A stretch of 64,000 nucleotides of DNA from Chitinophaga sp. CF118. GTDB lineage: Bacteria; Bacteroidota; Bacteroidia; Chitinophagales; Chitinophagaceae. Under the pieces are notes generated by a model, which saw only the letters and a program-made list of their open reading frames with translations, made no database searches and was not told the DNA's origin. The translations under genes were made by a program, and so were the position numbers. Location: positions 496,001-560,000 of the forward strand of contig NZ_FOMK01000003.1 of NCBI RefSeq assembly GCF_900112615.1. The letters are read 5' to 3'. Of this stretch, positions 38,045 through 46,969 are shown one piece after another; the stretch's first letter is position 1; every line of letters begins with the position of its first letter.

Positions 38045-38590
38045 CTATTTCAGTTGATCCCGTACTTCCATTAAAGCATATCCTAATAAATTCTCGCCCC
38101 GCCAGGATTCCGGATTATAAACCCCAGGGTTGTTTTCAGCCATACCTATTCCCCACACAGCGTCTACAGGGCTGGCTTCTACCAATACCTTTTCTTCAGT
38201 GTTTAACAAGAATGTTTTTAAATCAGGATGCTGGGTAAACTTATGGAAATTACCTTCCACTACAATCCTGAACTTATGTTGCTCCCAAAGTTCATAATCA
38301 AAGTTTTTTACCTTTCTACCCAGTTTCTTCACTTCCGACGGAGCAGGCGTTTCCAGTATTTCGCTAAGTATTTTATCATCACCAAATACCCTTGCTTTGG
38401 AGGCCATCATCCAGTGTTCCGCTGTTAAGTAAGTATGTCCTTCAACATGAAATGGGGAAGGCCACCATTGACTAAAACAAGTCTTCGTAATACTCCCGTC
38501 TTTAGAAGGCTGATGCCCCCAGAAGAATAGGAATTGCATATTTTCTCCTTCCTTACATTTCTTAATAAGCCAATTATTATTATACTGCAT
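38045..38590 (-). CDS. NADAR family N-glycosidase (YbiA-like)
   Basis: A 181-residue NADAR protein: LFFWGHQPSKDG near 20-31, CFSQWWPSPF near 36-45, TAEHWMMASKARVFGD near 55-70 and the C-terminal NPESWRGENLLGYALMEVRD. NADAR enzymes are N-glycosidases; some remove ADP-ribose from guanine in DNA and act as antitoxins to DarT-type ADP-ribosyltransferases, while others cleave riboflavin intermediates. The start at 38590 overlaps the previous gene by 11 bp and keeps the conserved WLIKKCKEG leader, which favours it over Met18. Confidence 0.9.
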   Translation of the reverse strand: MQYNNNWLIKKCKEGENMQFLFFWGHQPSKDGSITKTCFSQWWPSPFHVEGHTYLTAEHWMMASKARVFGDDKILSEILETPAPSEVKKLGRKVKNFDYELWEQHKFRIVVEGNFHKFTQHPDLKTFLLNTEEKVLVEASPVDAVWGIGMAENNPGVYNPESWRGENLLGYALMEVRDQLK

Positions 38591-39002
38591 TCTCTTTAAA
38601 TTTTAATAGTTCCTGTGCCACTATTTGCTGTTCAGGCAATATAAAGTTGCTCCCGAAAAACACCTTCTTAACAGAGATTGTACCTGCTATATTATTATTG
38701 AATAGATCAAGTTCTTCCGCGGGAATCCATAATTCTTCATGGATCACTCCGCCCACATTTTGAACAGTATACTTTGAATAATGTTCAAAGTTTAATTCAA
38801 AGGCAGTTACAATCCCGCAAAAGCCGGAGAAGTCATCTGTTGTATTCCATTGGGATGCAATCTCTTCTGCATATTTCTGGTTCAGCACTGGGTAAAATAT
38901 CGGTTGCCAGCTGAGCCTGGGTGGAAATTTCTTCCAGCCTGCATCAATGATTAATTCCAGTTCCTTTATACCAATCGGGCGATATAATGTGATTGTTCTC
39001 AT
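38580..39002 (-). CDS. small protein of the ADP-ribosylation/crystallin J1-annotated type
   Basis: A 140-residue protein beginning RTITLYRPIGIKELELI, then FPPRLSWQPIFYPVLN and a C-terminal ELWIPAEELDLFN. This family is often annotated ADP-ribosylation/crystallin J1 and is known to me mainly from uncharacterised proteins. The opening LYRP and the strand pattern resemble the start of an ADP-ribosyltransferase fold, but catalytic residues cannot be assigned by eye. Its ATG overlaps the stop of the macro gene by 3 bp (ATGA), and its 3' end overlaps the NADAR gene, so the three are translationally coupled. Confidence 0.7.
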   Translation of the reverse strand: MRTITLYRPIGIKELELIIDAGWKKFPPRLSWQPIFYPVLNQKYAEEIASQWNTTDDFSGFCGIVTAFELNFEHYSKYTVQNVGGVIHEELWIPAEELDLFNNNIAGTISVKKVFFGSNFILPEQQIVAQELLKFKENAV

Positions 39003-39475
39003 TCGAAGTCGTATACGGTTACTTCAATATTTTTATCAGAAATACCTTTAATGATCAGTGGTTCCACGATGTTCCATTTTCCACCTGCCAGCCCACAGCC
39101 AATTCTGGGCATATGTACGATAGCATTTAAGTTTCTGGCAAAATCGCCTACTTTAATAAGCCCCGCTTCTATAGCTTCATAACGGACCGGCGGAGTGCCA
39201 TCTTTACCATTAACTATTTTATGTTGCCCAATGATATTAGCTACCCATATGTTATGTTCAACTTCTACAAATTGAACTTCACCGAGTTTAAAATTATCCT
39301 GTGACTTGTACCATTCTCTAAATTCATCTTCCGGTTTTTTCCAACGCTGGGACAATGCTAATACAAAACCTTTTCCCCAACCTCCAATATCATTACAAAT
39401 ATGAGCAATGATCACACATCCCTTTGCATCCGGTTTTGTAGCATCTCCTTTTATATACGTTATTTCCTTTCCCAT
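38999..39475 (-). CDS. macro-domain ADP-ribose hydrolase-like protein
   Basis: About 158 residues from the start at 39475 (MGKEITYIKGDATKP). Macro-domain features: IKGDATKP, AHICNDIGGWGKGFVLAL (the ADP-ribose-binding loop with Asn and the Gly-rich segment) and MPRIGCGLAGGKW. This version resembles macro domains that remove ADP-ribose from proteins or nucleic acids, as in DarG antitoxins. The frame is open to 39544, but the first 23 residues are outside the fold. First gene of the operon. Confidence 0.9.
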   Translation of the reverse strand: MGKEITYIKGDATKPDAKGCVIIAHICNDIGGWGKGFVLALSQRWKKPEDEFREWYKSQDNFKLGEVQFVEVEHNIWVANIIGQHKIVNGKDGTPPVRYEAIEAGLIKVGDFARNLNAIVHMPRIGCGLAGGKWNIVEPLIIKGISDKNIEVTVYDFE

Positions 39476-39512
39476 TTTATTAAATAATGTATGGTGATAG
39501 AGTGATTTATCT

Positions 39513-39535
39513 CTTTGTGTCAAATTAACACAAAG
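39513..39535. promoter_or_regulatory. candidate operator upstream of the ADP-ribose operon
   Basis: A dyad with perfect 8-bp arms (ctttgtgt and acacaaag) and a 7-nt spacer, 38 bp before the macro gene start. Another tttgtgt half-site lies just upstream on the coding side. It fits a repressor site, for example of an NAD-linked regulator; the regulator is not in the window. Confidence 0.45.
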
Positions 39536-39649
39536 AAAACACAAATTTTCAAATTGTAATAAATTATTTTTGAATAGGTGTAAATGGCTGTTGATGATTC
39601 TCTATTATTTAACAATCGGTGTATTTGATAATCAATAGTTTAATTTACT

Positions 39650-39872
39650 GTTGCAGGTAAAATTGCAAGCTCGATAAGCAATTGATTTAAGGCCATCGTA
39701 GTATGCGGTATGAATATTTGGAGGGTTCAGGTGGGTAATTGTGGACCTTAGCCATTTGGCACACGCTTGATAAAGTCCAATAGCGAACAAAAGTCTATAC
39801 GCTTGATAAAGTCAGATAGAAATAATACCAAATGGGTTCAGTCCACAATCCCACCTGAATCGAAAACGATAG
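39650..39872. repeat. dispersed palindromic repeat, copy 2
   Basis: Inverted arms at about 39722-39760 and 39826-39862 with the same cores as copy 1 (ttcaggtggg, ccatttgg) and a 65-nt centre that shares atacgcttga with it. The tract left of the arms (attgcaagctcgataagcaatt) also matches. It is about 330 bp before the second susC-type gene. Confidence 0.7.
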
Positions 39873-40203
39873 CATAATCAAAAACTGTATTTGAAGAGGA
39901 ACATTAAACCGGACTTATCTTGTGTACATAAGTGCCGGACTTCGAAAAAATATAACGTAATTAACCCAAACAAAAAAGAGGGAAATACTTCTGAATTTTC
40001 GTAATCTGCCGAAAATAAATTCGACGTTACAACAAAGATTGGCCCAATGTAAAAATCCTGCCCTTGTAGAGTGTATCGAAATACCTGTGCTAGCCCAACA
40101 GGGTAGGAAACCACAACAAGTTTAATCACCAAAATTCCCAAGATCAGGTTATGATACTGTAGCTTTTTATTATCAATCATCATTCATCTAAATCGAACAA
40201 GTT
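39873..40203. other. leader region of the second susC-type gene
   Basis: A 331-bp stretch. A minus-strand ORF of 101 codons (39878-40183) is hydrophobic but has no start context, family or neighbour support, and overlaps the likely promoter. I treat it as non-coding. Confidence 0.4.
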
Positions 40204-43200
40204 ATGCTTATGCCAAAATCCGGCTTTCTGCTACTGCTATGCTTATGCAGTACCTTCGCATTATTTGCGCAGCAAAACATCTCCGGTAAAATAAAGGATG
40301 CCGTAAACGGCAGACCTATTCCCGGCGTTACCGTCCGGGTGCCCAATACGAACAGGGGTACTATTTCAGATGCTACTGGCCTGTATACCCTGGCTGTTCC
40401 CACTGGTACATCCACGTTGGTGGTTAGTTACACCGGTTACAAAACCCGGACTATCAAACTCACCCCCACTACTTCCGTATTGGATCTTACCCTGGAAGAA
40501 GACTTTGCCCGGTTAGACGAAGTTGTAGTAACCGGCCTGGCTACGAATGTGAAACGAAGTAACCTCGCCAATGCTGTTGCTACTATTTCCAATCGGCAAC
40601 TCAATGGCGTAGCCCCCGCACAAACTTTTGATGCTGCTCTTAACGGAAAGGTACCAGGTGCTCTGATCACTTCCAATTCCGGTGCTCCCGGTGGAGGTAT
40701 CTCCGTAAAAATGAGAGGTATCACATCCGTATTCGGTAATTCACAACCTTTGTATGTAGTAGATGGCGTTTTCTTTAACAACAGTAGTATTCCTGCGGGA
40801 TTAAACGATGTTACCGGAGCCGCCACTGCTGGTAATCCTAATAACCAGGATAACCCCTCCAGCCGTATTGCAGACCTGAACCCTGCAGATATTGAAAACA
40901 TCGAAATCCTGAAAGGTGCATCCGCGGCTGCTATGTATGGTGCAAAAGCTGCTGCTGGTGTAATCATTATCACTACAAAGAAAGGAAAAGCGGGTAAAAC
41001 AAAAATCAGCGTAAACCAGGAACTGGGCTTTGTTAAAGTCCGGCATCTGATGGGTGTACGCCGCTTTACAGCCGAAACAGCGGCCGATCTGGCAGGAACT
41101 GCCGATAATCCGGATCCTGCAGTACAAGCCAAACGTGACGCCTATAAAGCGCAATTTAATACAGCACAAAGTGCCGGTAAGATCTTCGATTATGAAAAAG
41201 AAATGTATGGAGAAACCGGACAGGTACTGAATACCGGGATCTCCCTCAGCGGGGGAGGAGAGAAGACCACTTTTTTTCTCTCTGGCAACCGTCGCCAGGA
41301 AGAAGGCATTGTTAAGAACACCGGCTATTTTAACAATTCTGTTCGAATGAATATAGATCATAAACTGAGTGATCGTATCTCCCTTGGCGTTACTACCAAT
41401 TACATTTACTCCTCATCCGACAGGGGACTTACAAACAATGATAACAATGGTGTTACCTACGGTGTGGCTTTATCTTCCACTCCGGATTTTGTAGACCTTC
41501 ATCCCAATGCGCTGGGCGAATACCCTCGTAATCCCTTCGCTGCTTCCAATCCCCTGGAAACTCGTGATAAGATGAACAATAACGAACAAACCAACCGCTT
41601 CGTGGGCGGAACCAATCTTGAGATCCATTTACAACAGAGCGACCATTCAACTACCCGCTTCGTGGGCCGTGGTGGTGTGGATTACTACAATTATAAAACC
41701 GCTGCTCTGTTTCCACGCGATCTTCAATTCGAAGAAAACGGATTACAGGGACATTCCATCCAGGGCAACACCAATAACATCAATACCAATATCGGTGGAT
41801 TCCTGGTTAATACATTTACTCCCAATAATAATGTCAGCTTAACGAGTACCGCCGGTGCTACGCTGGAAACAGGGTATATGGATAACATCGTAACTGCTGC
41901 TACCAACCTGGTTTCCGGACAAAGCAACCTGGATGCAAGTGCTAATACCACTACCCGGCAGTTCCGTCAAAAGTACCGCGATAATGGTCTCTTCATTCAG
42001 GAAGATCTTTCCCTGATAGATGCTATAACATTAAGCGGTGGGTTACGTTTCGACAGATCTACCAATAATGGAGAGTACAAAAAATATTACGTATTCCCTA
42101 AAGGGTCCTTTTCCTGGAACATCGCCAAAATGAAATTCTGGAATGTTTCCGGTGTCAACAATTTAAAATTACGTGCGGCTTATGGTCAGTCGGGCAACGT
42201 ACCGCCTTACAGCAGTAAGTTTACCGGTATGCTGGGTAGCAATATTGGTGGTTATCCCGGTGTGCTTGTAGATAATCTGCAGGGGAATCCTGATATCAAA
42301 CCGGAAAGGCAAACAGAATTTGAAACAGGGCTGGACATTAGTGTGATGGATGGACGTATAAGCCTGGAAGCTTCTTATTATAATAAGAAGATCTACGATG
42401 TACTGTTACGTCATGCGCTGCCCGGTTCTACTGGTTATGCCTCTGAATGGAAGAACAGTGGCGACCTGAAAAATCAGGGTATTGAATTAGGACTTACACT
42501 GATCCCGGTGAATACTCCCAATTTAAAATGGAGTTCTACTATCAACTGGTGGCGTAACCGTTCTAAAGTAACGAAACTAACCATTCCTGCATATGCTATC
42601 GGTGCTTTTGGTAACTCACTGGGTACTTTTTACCTGGAACAAGGTCAGCCTGCTACACAGATCAAGGGCATTGTTGGTGGAGCTCTGAAGTTGATCGGTA
42701 ATTCAGAACCTAAATTCCAGATGAGCTTTTTCAATGAATTAACCATCTACAAAAACTTCTCCCTGCGCTTCCTTATTCACTGGAAAAAAGGTGGTGATAA
42801 TATCAACCTTACCCAGCTGTTAACCGATGCCGGTGCTACTTCATTCGATTACGACGATATCGTGAACGGTACCAAGGTAGGAGCTTATCGTCCGGGTGCC
42901 GGCGATGCTTCTATCTATGTACAGGATGCTTCATATGTACGTATCCGTGAAATTGGTCTTTATTACAATGTACCATTGAAAAATACCAACACGATTAAAG
43001 GTATACGGTTCGGAGTATCTGCCAATAACTTCTTCACCTGGACAAACTATGTAGGCTATGATCCGGAAGTGTCCAACTTTGGGAGCAATACCATTACTAC
43101 CTCCCAAAGCCGTGGTAGTAACGGATTATCAACAGGTGTGGATGTTACGCCATTCCCTGCTTCCAAAAGAGCCAGCTTTCATGTTGGCCTGGATTTCTGA
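40204..43200 (+). CDS. SusC/RagA-type TonB-dependent outer membrane transporter
   Basis: A 998-residue protein with a signal peptide (to ALFAQ, about residue 23), a carboxypeptidase-like domain (ISGKIKDAVNGRPIPGVTV), the TonB-box-like DEVVVTGL, a plug domain (LNGKVPGALI, KMRGITSV, PLYVVDGV) and a barrel ending HVGLDF. It is shorter than the copy at 19029 and only moderately similar, so it probably binds a different substrate. The SusD partner begins 30 bp later. Confidence 0.95.
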   Translation: MLMPKSGFLLLLCLCSTFALFAQQNISGKIKDAVNGRPIPGVTVRVPNTNRGTISDATGLYTLAVPTGTSTLVVSYTGYKTRTIKLTPTTSVLDLTLEEDFARLDEVVVTGLATNVKRSNLANAVATISNRQLNGVAPAQTFDAALNGKVPGALITSNSGAPGGGISVKMRGITSVFGNSQPLYVVDGVFFNNSSIPAGLNDVTGAATAGNPNNQDNPSSRIADLNPADIENIEILKGASAAAMYGAKAAAGVIIITTKKGKAGKTKISVNQELGFVKVRHLMGVRRFTAETAADLAGTADNPDPAVQAKRDAYKAQFNTAQSAGKIFDYEKEMYGETGQVLNTGISLSGGGEKTTFFLSGNRRQEEGIVKNTGYFNNSVRMNIDHKLSDRISLGVTTNYIYSSSDRGLTNNDNNGVTYGVALSSTPDFVDLHPNALGEYPRNPFAASNPLETRDKMNNNEQTNRFVGGTNLEIHLQQSDHSTTRFVGRGGVDYYNYKTAALFPRDLQFEENGLQGHSIQGNTNNINTNIGGFLVNTFTPNNNVSLTSTAGATLETGYMDNIVTAATNLVSGQSNLDASANTTTRQFRQKYRDNGLFIQEDLSLIDAITLSGGLRFDRSTNNGEYKKYYVFPKGSFSWNIAKMKFWNVSGVNNLKLRAAYGQSGNVPPYSSKFTGMLGSNIGGYPGVLVDNLQGNPDIKPERQTEFETGLDISVMDGRISLEASYYNKKIYDVLLRHALPGSTGYASEWKNSGDLKNQGIELGLTLIPVNTPNLKWSSTINWWRNRSKVTKLTIPAYAIGAFGNSLGTFYLEQGQPATQIKGIVGGALKLIGNSEPKFQMSFFNELTIYKNFSLRFLIHWKKGGDNINLTQLLTDAGATSFDYDDIVNGTKVGAYRPGAGDASIYVQDASYVRIREIGLYYNVPLKNTNTIKGIRFGVSANNFFTWTNYVGYDPEVSNFGSNTITTSQSRGSNGLSTGVDVTPFPASKRASFHVGLDF

Positions 43201-43230
43201 TCATTTTATACCTGCTAAAAATCATTACAT

Positions 43231-44538
43231 ATGAAAAAGTATTTCTCAATTATAATTCTTTCTCTGCTGATCATTTCCTGCCAGAAGGGAGAAATAAACA
43301 GTCTGAATACGCCCGTTGTTGGCGGCATTATTACCGATCCTACAAGAAGTGATTTATTTAACCTGCTTACAGGTGCCGAATCCGGTATGCGTAATAATTT
43401 TGGAACCTACCTGGATGGTACTGGAATTATCGGCAGGGAAATTTATCGCTTCTCCGGTGCGGAACCACGTTTTACTACCGATCTTTTGGGTGGTGGTACC
43501 AAATTGCTGGATAATAATACATTCTATATTACTAATCCCTGGGGTTCACGTTACCAGGTAATAAGACAATGTTTTATCCTGCTGGATGCCATTAAAAATA
43601 CCCGCACGGAAGTGGCCTCAGATGCACAAAAGAAAGCCTTTACAGGTTTGGCTAAAACACTCATCGGTTATCAGCTTCTACTAAATATCAACATGACAGA
43701 TTCCAATGGTGCACGTATCCCGGTTCCCAATGGTGCAACACTTGGCCCTGTCATTACTAATCCTGCTGTGGTGATGGATTCAGTCCTCAAATTCCTGGAT
43801 GAAGGCAAAACTGATCTCACAGGATCGGAAGTGATCTTTCCTTTGTCCGATGGCTTTGCTGGGTTCAAAGATGCAGCCGGACTGCTTAAATTTAACCGCG
43901 CACTGGCTGCCAGGGTAAATATCTACCGGAAAGACTGGGCTTCGGCGCTTACTGCCCTGAATGAATCCTTTTTCGATCTTAATGGGGTCCTCACCACGGG
44001 TGTCTATAATTCTTTTTCCACTAATGGCGGCGATCTGGCCAATACCATGTATCTGGCGCCCAATGGTAATGGAGAGGTGCGGGTAGCACACCCTTCATTT
44101 GTTACCAACATTGTGGCTGGAGATGATCGTATCAACAAAACATCATTGCGTACATCGTCTGCAAGTCAGAGTGGCTTAACCGGCAACCGGGATCTAACAG
44201 TTTGGAGTTCCCTTAATTCGCCTATCAGTATCATCCGTAATGAAGAATTGATACTGATCTATGCCGAAGCCAAAATTCAAACCAATTCCTTCCCCGATGC
44301 TATTGTGGCCTTAAACCGCATCCGTACAGCCCATAATCTTCCCGTTTATGCTGGTGCAATCACCTCTGCTGCACTGATCACAGAACTGTTGTATAACAGA
44401 AGATATTCGCTGTTTATGGAAGGTCATCGCTGGATAGATGTAAGACGTTACAATTTGTTGGGAACTTTACCTGTAGACAGGACTGGTGATGATGTGTGGG
44501 CAAGATACCCGTTACCACAGAATGAAAGTAATATTTAA
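43231..44538 (+). CDS. SusD/RagB-type outer membrane lipoprotein
   Basis: A 435-residue lipoprotein (lipobox LIISC near 17), short for SusD (usually 480-600). The helical core is seen as KTLIGYQLLLN and the C-terminal motif is RRYSLFMEGHRWIDVRRYN. It belongs to the shorter RagB/SusD group. Paired with the SusC upstream; a terminator follows. Confidence 0.92.
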   Translation: MKKYFSIIILSLLIISCQKGEINSLNTPVVGGIITDPTRSDLFNLLTGAESGMRNNFGTYLDGTGIIGREIYRFSGAEPRFTTDLLGGGTKLLDNNTFYITNPWGSRYQVIRQCFILLDAIKNTRTEVASDAQKKAFTGLAKTLIGYQLLLNINMTDSNGARIPVPNGATLGPVITNPAVVMDSVLKFLDEGKTDLTGSEVIFPLSDGFAGFKDAAGLLKFNRALAARVNIYRKDWASALTALNESFFDLNGVLTTGVYNSFSTNGGDLANTMYLAPNGNGEVRVAHPSFVTNIVAGDDRINKTSLRTSSASQSGLTGNRDLTVWSSLNSPISIIRNEELILIYAEAKIQTNSFPDAIVALNRIRTAHNLPVYAGAITSAALITELLYNRRYSLFMEGHRWIDVRRYNLLGTLPVDRTGDDVWARYPLPQNESNI

Positions 44539-44562
44539 TCCGTAATAAAAAATCACCCTTAA

Positions 44563-44604
44563 TAAAATGAGGCTCTCCCAAATTATTGAGAGAGCCTCGT
44601 TTTA
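44563..44604 (+). terminator. rho-independent terminator
   Basis: Arms 44563-44577 and 44590-44604 (gaggctctc core, one G-T wobble) with A and T flanks, 25 bp after the susD stop. Confidence 0.8.
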
Positions 44605-44693
44605 TTAAGATGCCTCTCCAGATAATACAGTTCCTTCATGGAAAAATTGCAGGACTTTCCAACCGTTTTTTTGGATTAGCTCATCCAAATAAT

Positions 44694-45044
44694 TTATTTG
44701 TCAGATAATTTAAAACCCAGAAACACGCCGATATCGGGAGTAATAGGTAGCACCCCACATGCCCGCTGCGTTGTCTGAATAATCCTTCGCAGCGTAACCC
44801 TTTTCCAGAAATGCTTGCTGTGCTCTGGGTTTATTTTGTAATCTGGCATATCAGAATTGATATTGCCATTACCAAAGCTGCCATAGGCAGATTGATTGAG
44901 TTTATCTTTTAATTAGTTTATACATTATTTATCAGGTAACTGAATTACAGTAGTTACAAGCGGTTGCAATACACTATCCTGTGCATTTACATAAATAAAG
45001 GAGACTAACAGTATTATACACAAGCAGGGGGACAACTGCTTCAT
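44694..45044 (-). pseudogene. small secreted protein gene interrupted by an in-frame 27-nt insertion
   Basis: The minus-strand frame begins at an ATG (45044) with a clear signal peptide (MKQLSPCLCIILLVSFIYVNAQ) and runs to a stop at 44925-44927. In the same frame it resumes after a second stop (44913-44915) and continues for 71 codons to 44694, ending GVFLGFKLSDK, which looks like a final beta strand. The two stops lie in a 27-nt stretch flanked by direct copies of gataaa. Without it the frame would read through as about 108 residues. The family was not recognised. Either a pseudogene or a gene needing readthrough; the first is more likely. Confidence 0.6.
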
Positions 45045-45488
45045 AGTTACAGGTTGTATGGTTGATAAATGACCTACATGGAATTTATATTATTCAATAA
45101 TAAGCACTTTTGTAATGCAGAAGTGTTAATGTCTGGTGAATAAAAATAAATTCTTCCTGGCATCATTCATTAACCTGAAGATTTTCATAAATCTTATTCC
45201 TACTCAGATATTTCATATTTATGCCAGTTTAAGTCGTGCAAACAATGTATAACAAACTCGTTCTATAGGCTAATAAGAGTCATCCTACGTTCATCCTACG
45301 TTTTTAACGTAGGATGAACGTAGGATGACTAAATCTCTGTACTATCTCAGCAGGTATTTCTTTGGTTCTATATAGTTTTAATTTTATTATGATAATACCA
45401 TATCCCCGAAAACCATAACAAACCATACCAAAATGAATATATAAAGGGCAACAAAAAGCGGATACTACTCTCTTGAAAAGCAATACCA
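45045..45488. other. intergenic region with a composite palindrome
   Basis: 444 bp with no supported gene. Overlapping minus-strand ORFs (45304-45562) are shadows. The notable structure is the 53-bp palindrome at 45278-45330, listed separately. Confidence 0.5.
45278..45330. repeat. composite direct/inverted repeat of an 11-bp unit
   Basis: Perfect 25-bp arms at 45278-45302 and 45306-45330 around a 3-nt loop. Each arm is itself two direct copies of catcctacgtt. The unit thus occurs four times, two in each orientation. Not a normal terminator because there is no T-run at the end of the hairpin. Confidence 0.8.
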
Positions 45489-45695
45489 TCAATGAACAAG
45501 GAAAGGACGAACAACATCTTCCGGAATCCCGGTGACGTGGCAAAACTCTTGCATTGTAACAAGTTCTTCTTGTGTTTTGCCTGATTGTTCCCTTACTTTT
45601 TGCAGCAGGCGCCTTGCCGCCTTACTTTTCTTACCTGTAATATTCTCTACGTCCTTCGTATAGATTACTACTCTTGGCGGAATCGGTGTTGTCAT
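45489..45695 (-). CDS. small conserved Bacteroidota protein of unknown function
   Basis: About 68 residues from the chosen start at 45695 (an upstream start at 45746 adds 17). The pattern PPRVVIYTKDVENITGKK ... RRLLQKVR ... EFCHVTGIPEDVVRPF is one I associate with small Bacteroidota proteins found near accessory genes; it looks like a helix-turn-helix-type fold. No function is known. Confidence 0.65.
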   Translation of the reverse strand: MTTPIPPRVVIYTKDVENITGKKSKAARRLLQKVREQSGKTQEELVTMQEFCHVTGIPEDVVRPFLVH

Positions 45696-45891
45696 ATTGG
45701 TCAATTCTGATCGAAACAGGTCATTTGTGGTCCTATCGGTCACCACATTTTTTTTGCATAAACCTCGTCTGTAATATTGTAAAACAAATCCCGTAAACGA
45801 AAGTTGCTGCAGACACTGAAAGATTACAGGACGAGGCTTAGGTATAACGTGCCTGTATAAACGTTATATATCAAAATTAAACAAAAAATGT

Positions 45892-46644
45892 ATGCCTAAA
45901 CAAGTAGGAGTAGCAAAAATTACGGGAACGATAGGAGATATTACATTCTATAAATCCCAGGATGGCTTAATGGCGCGACAAAAAACATCTTTTAACGCAA
46001 GCCGTTTCGCTAAACATCCATCTTATGAGCGTGTACGTGAAAATGGCCGTGAATTTGGTCGTGCTGGTAAAACCGGGAAAGTGATCAGGTCTGCATTCAG
46101 TAATCTGTTGGCTCAGGTTGCAGATGGTCGGATGATCAGCAGGTTGGTAAAGGCTGTCTTCTATGCACAGAAAGCAGATACCACCAGTGACCGTGGAGAG
46201 CGTAGTATTATAACTGGCGATGCCACCGTATTGGAAAAGTTCGACTTCAATGTCCGGAGTCCGCTTGGCGCTGTTTTACTCGCTCAGTTCACTACGGAGG
46301 TCAATCGTGCAACGGGAACGCTGACTATCACAATCCCTGCTTTCACCCCGTTAAAGACCATCAATGCACCAGATGGAGCCACTCACTTTAAGCTGCATAG
46401 TGCCGCTGCTGCAATTGATTTCGTAAGTGAAACTTACGTCACTGCAGGTAACAGTTCCGCAGCAATCGCCTACGGTTCTCAGGAAGAAGCGGCAGTAACA
46501 CTAAGGCAGAACCTTCCTGCTAATAGTGATGATCCATTATTCCTGGTATTGGGAATTGAATTCTATCAGCAATTCAATGGAACCCTTTATCCGTTAAACA
46601 GTGGCAATTTTAATGCCCTGACTGTGGTCAAAGTAGAGTTGTAG
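45892..46644 (+). CDS. Bacteroidota accessory protein of unknown function
   Basis: A 250-residue protein starting MPKQVGVAKITGTIGDITFY, with a basic segment (RENGREFGRAGKTGKVIRSAF near 43-64) and a C-terminal beta-rich half. Similar proteins are common, often in several copies, in Bacteroidota genomes, but I know of no function. No signal peptide or membrane segment is seen. It ends before a strong terminator. Confidence 0.7.
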   Translation: MPKQVGVAKITGTIGDITFYKSQDGLMARQKTSFNASRFAKHPSYERVRENGREFGRAGKTGKVIRSAFSNLLAQVADGRMISRLVKAVFYAQKADTTSDRGERSIITGDATVLEKFDFNVRSPLGAVLLAQFTTEVNRATGTLTITIPAFTPLKTINAPDGATHFKLHSAAAAIDFVSETYVTAGNSSAAIAYGSQEEAAVTLRQNLPANSDDPLFLVLGIEFYQQFNGTLYPLNSGNFNALTVVKVEL

Positions 46645-46653
46645 TAAAGTGCC

Positions 46654-46690
46654 AGAGCCTGTACCGTACGTATGGTACAGGCTCTTTTTT
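46654..46690 (+). terminator. rho-independent terminator
   Basis: Arms 46654-46665 and 46674-46685 (agagcctgtacc and complement), 8-nt loop, T-run of six at 46685-46690, 10 bp after the stop at 46644. Confidence 0.85.
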
Positions 46691-46969
46691 AGATTTGTTT
46701 TGGAAGGCTATTTATGTTGGATTTCTTTGCTCTGACGAAAACACCTGATCCCTTATATTCTTCATTTTTTTGAGTAGTCTTACTCATTAAAATAACAGCT
46801 AAAATGGATAAAAGAAAAAGTTACATGCATAAACAATATATTTTTCAAAATACCTATATCTTTGTCAGCTTGGGGAATGCCGGCTTTACCCCAAATAATA
46901 ATTTTAAAGAATTCCAATTCCCTGCTGAAAAGTAGTGATTGTAATTTGTGACCCATTTTTAAAAACAAT

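Noticed and set aside
39878..40183. 101-codon minus-strand ORF before susC
   Set aside because: Hydrophobic but no family, no start context and it lies over the expected susC leader region.
45278..45330. Ordinary transcription terminator
   Set aside because: There is no T-run after either arm and the nearest stop codon is more than 150 bp away; the internal direct repeats also argue against it.
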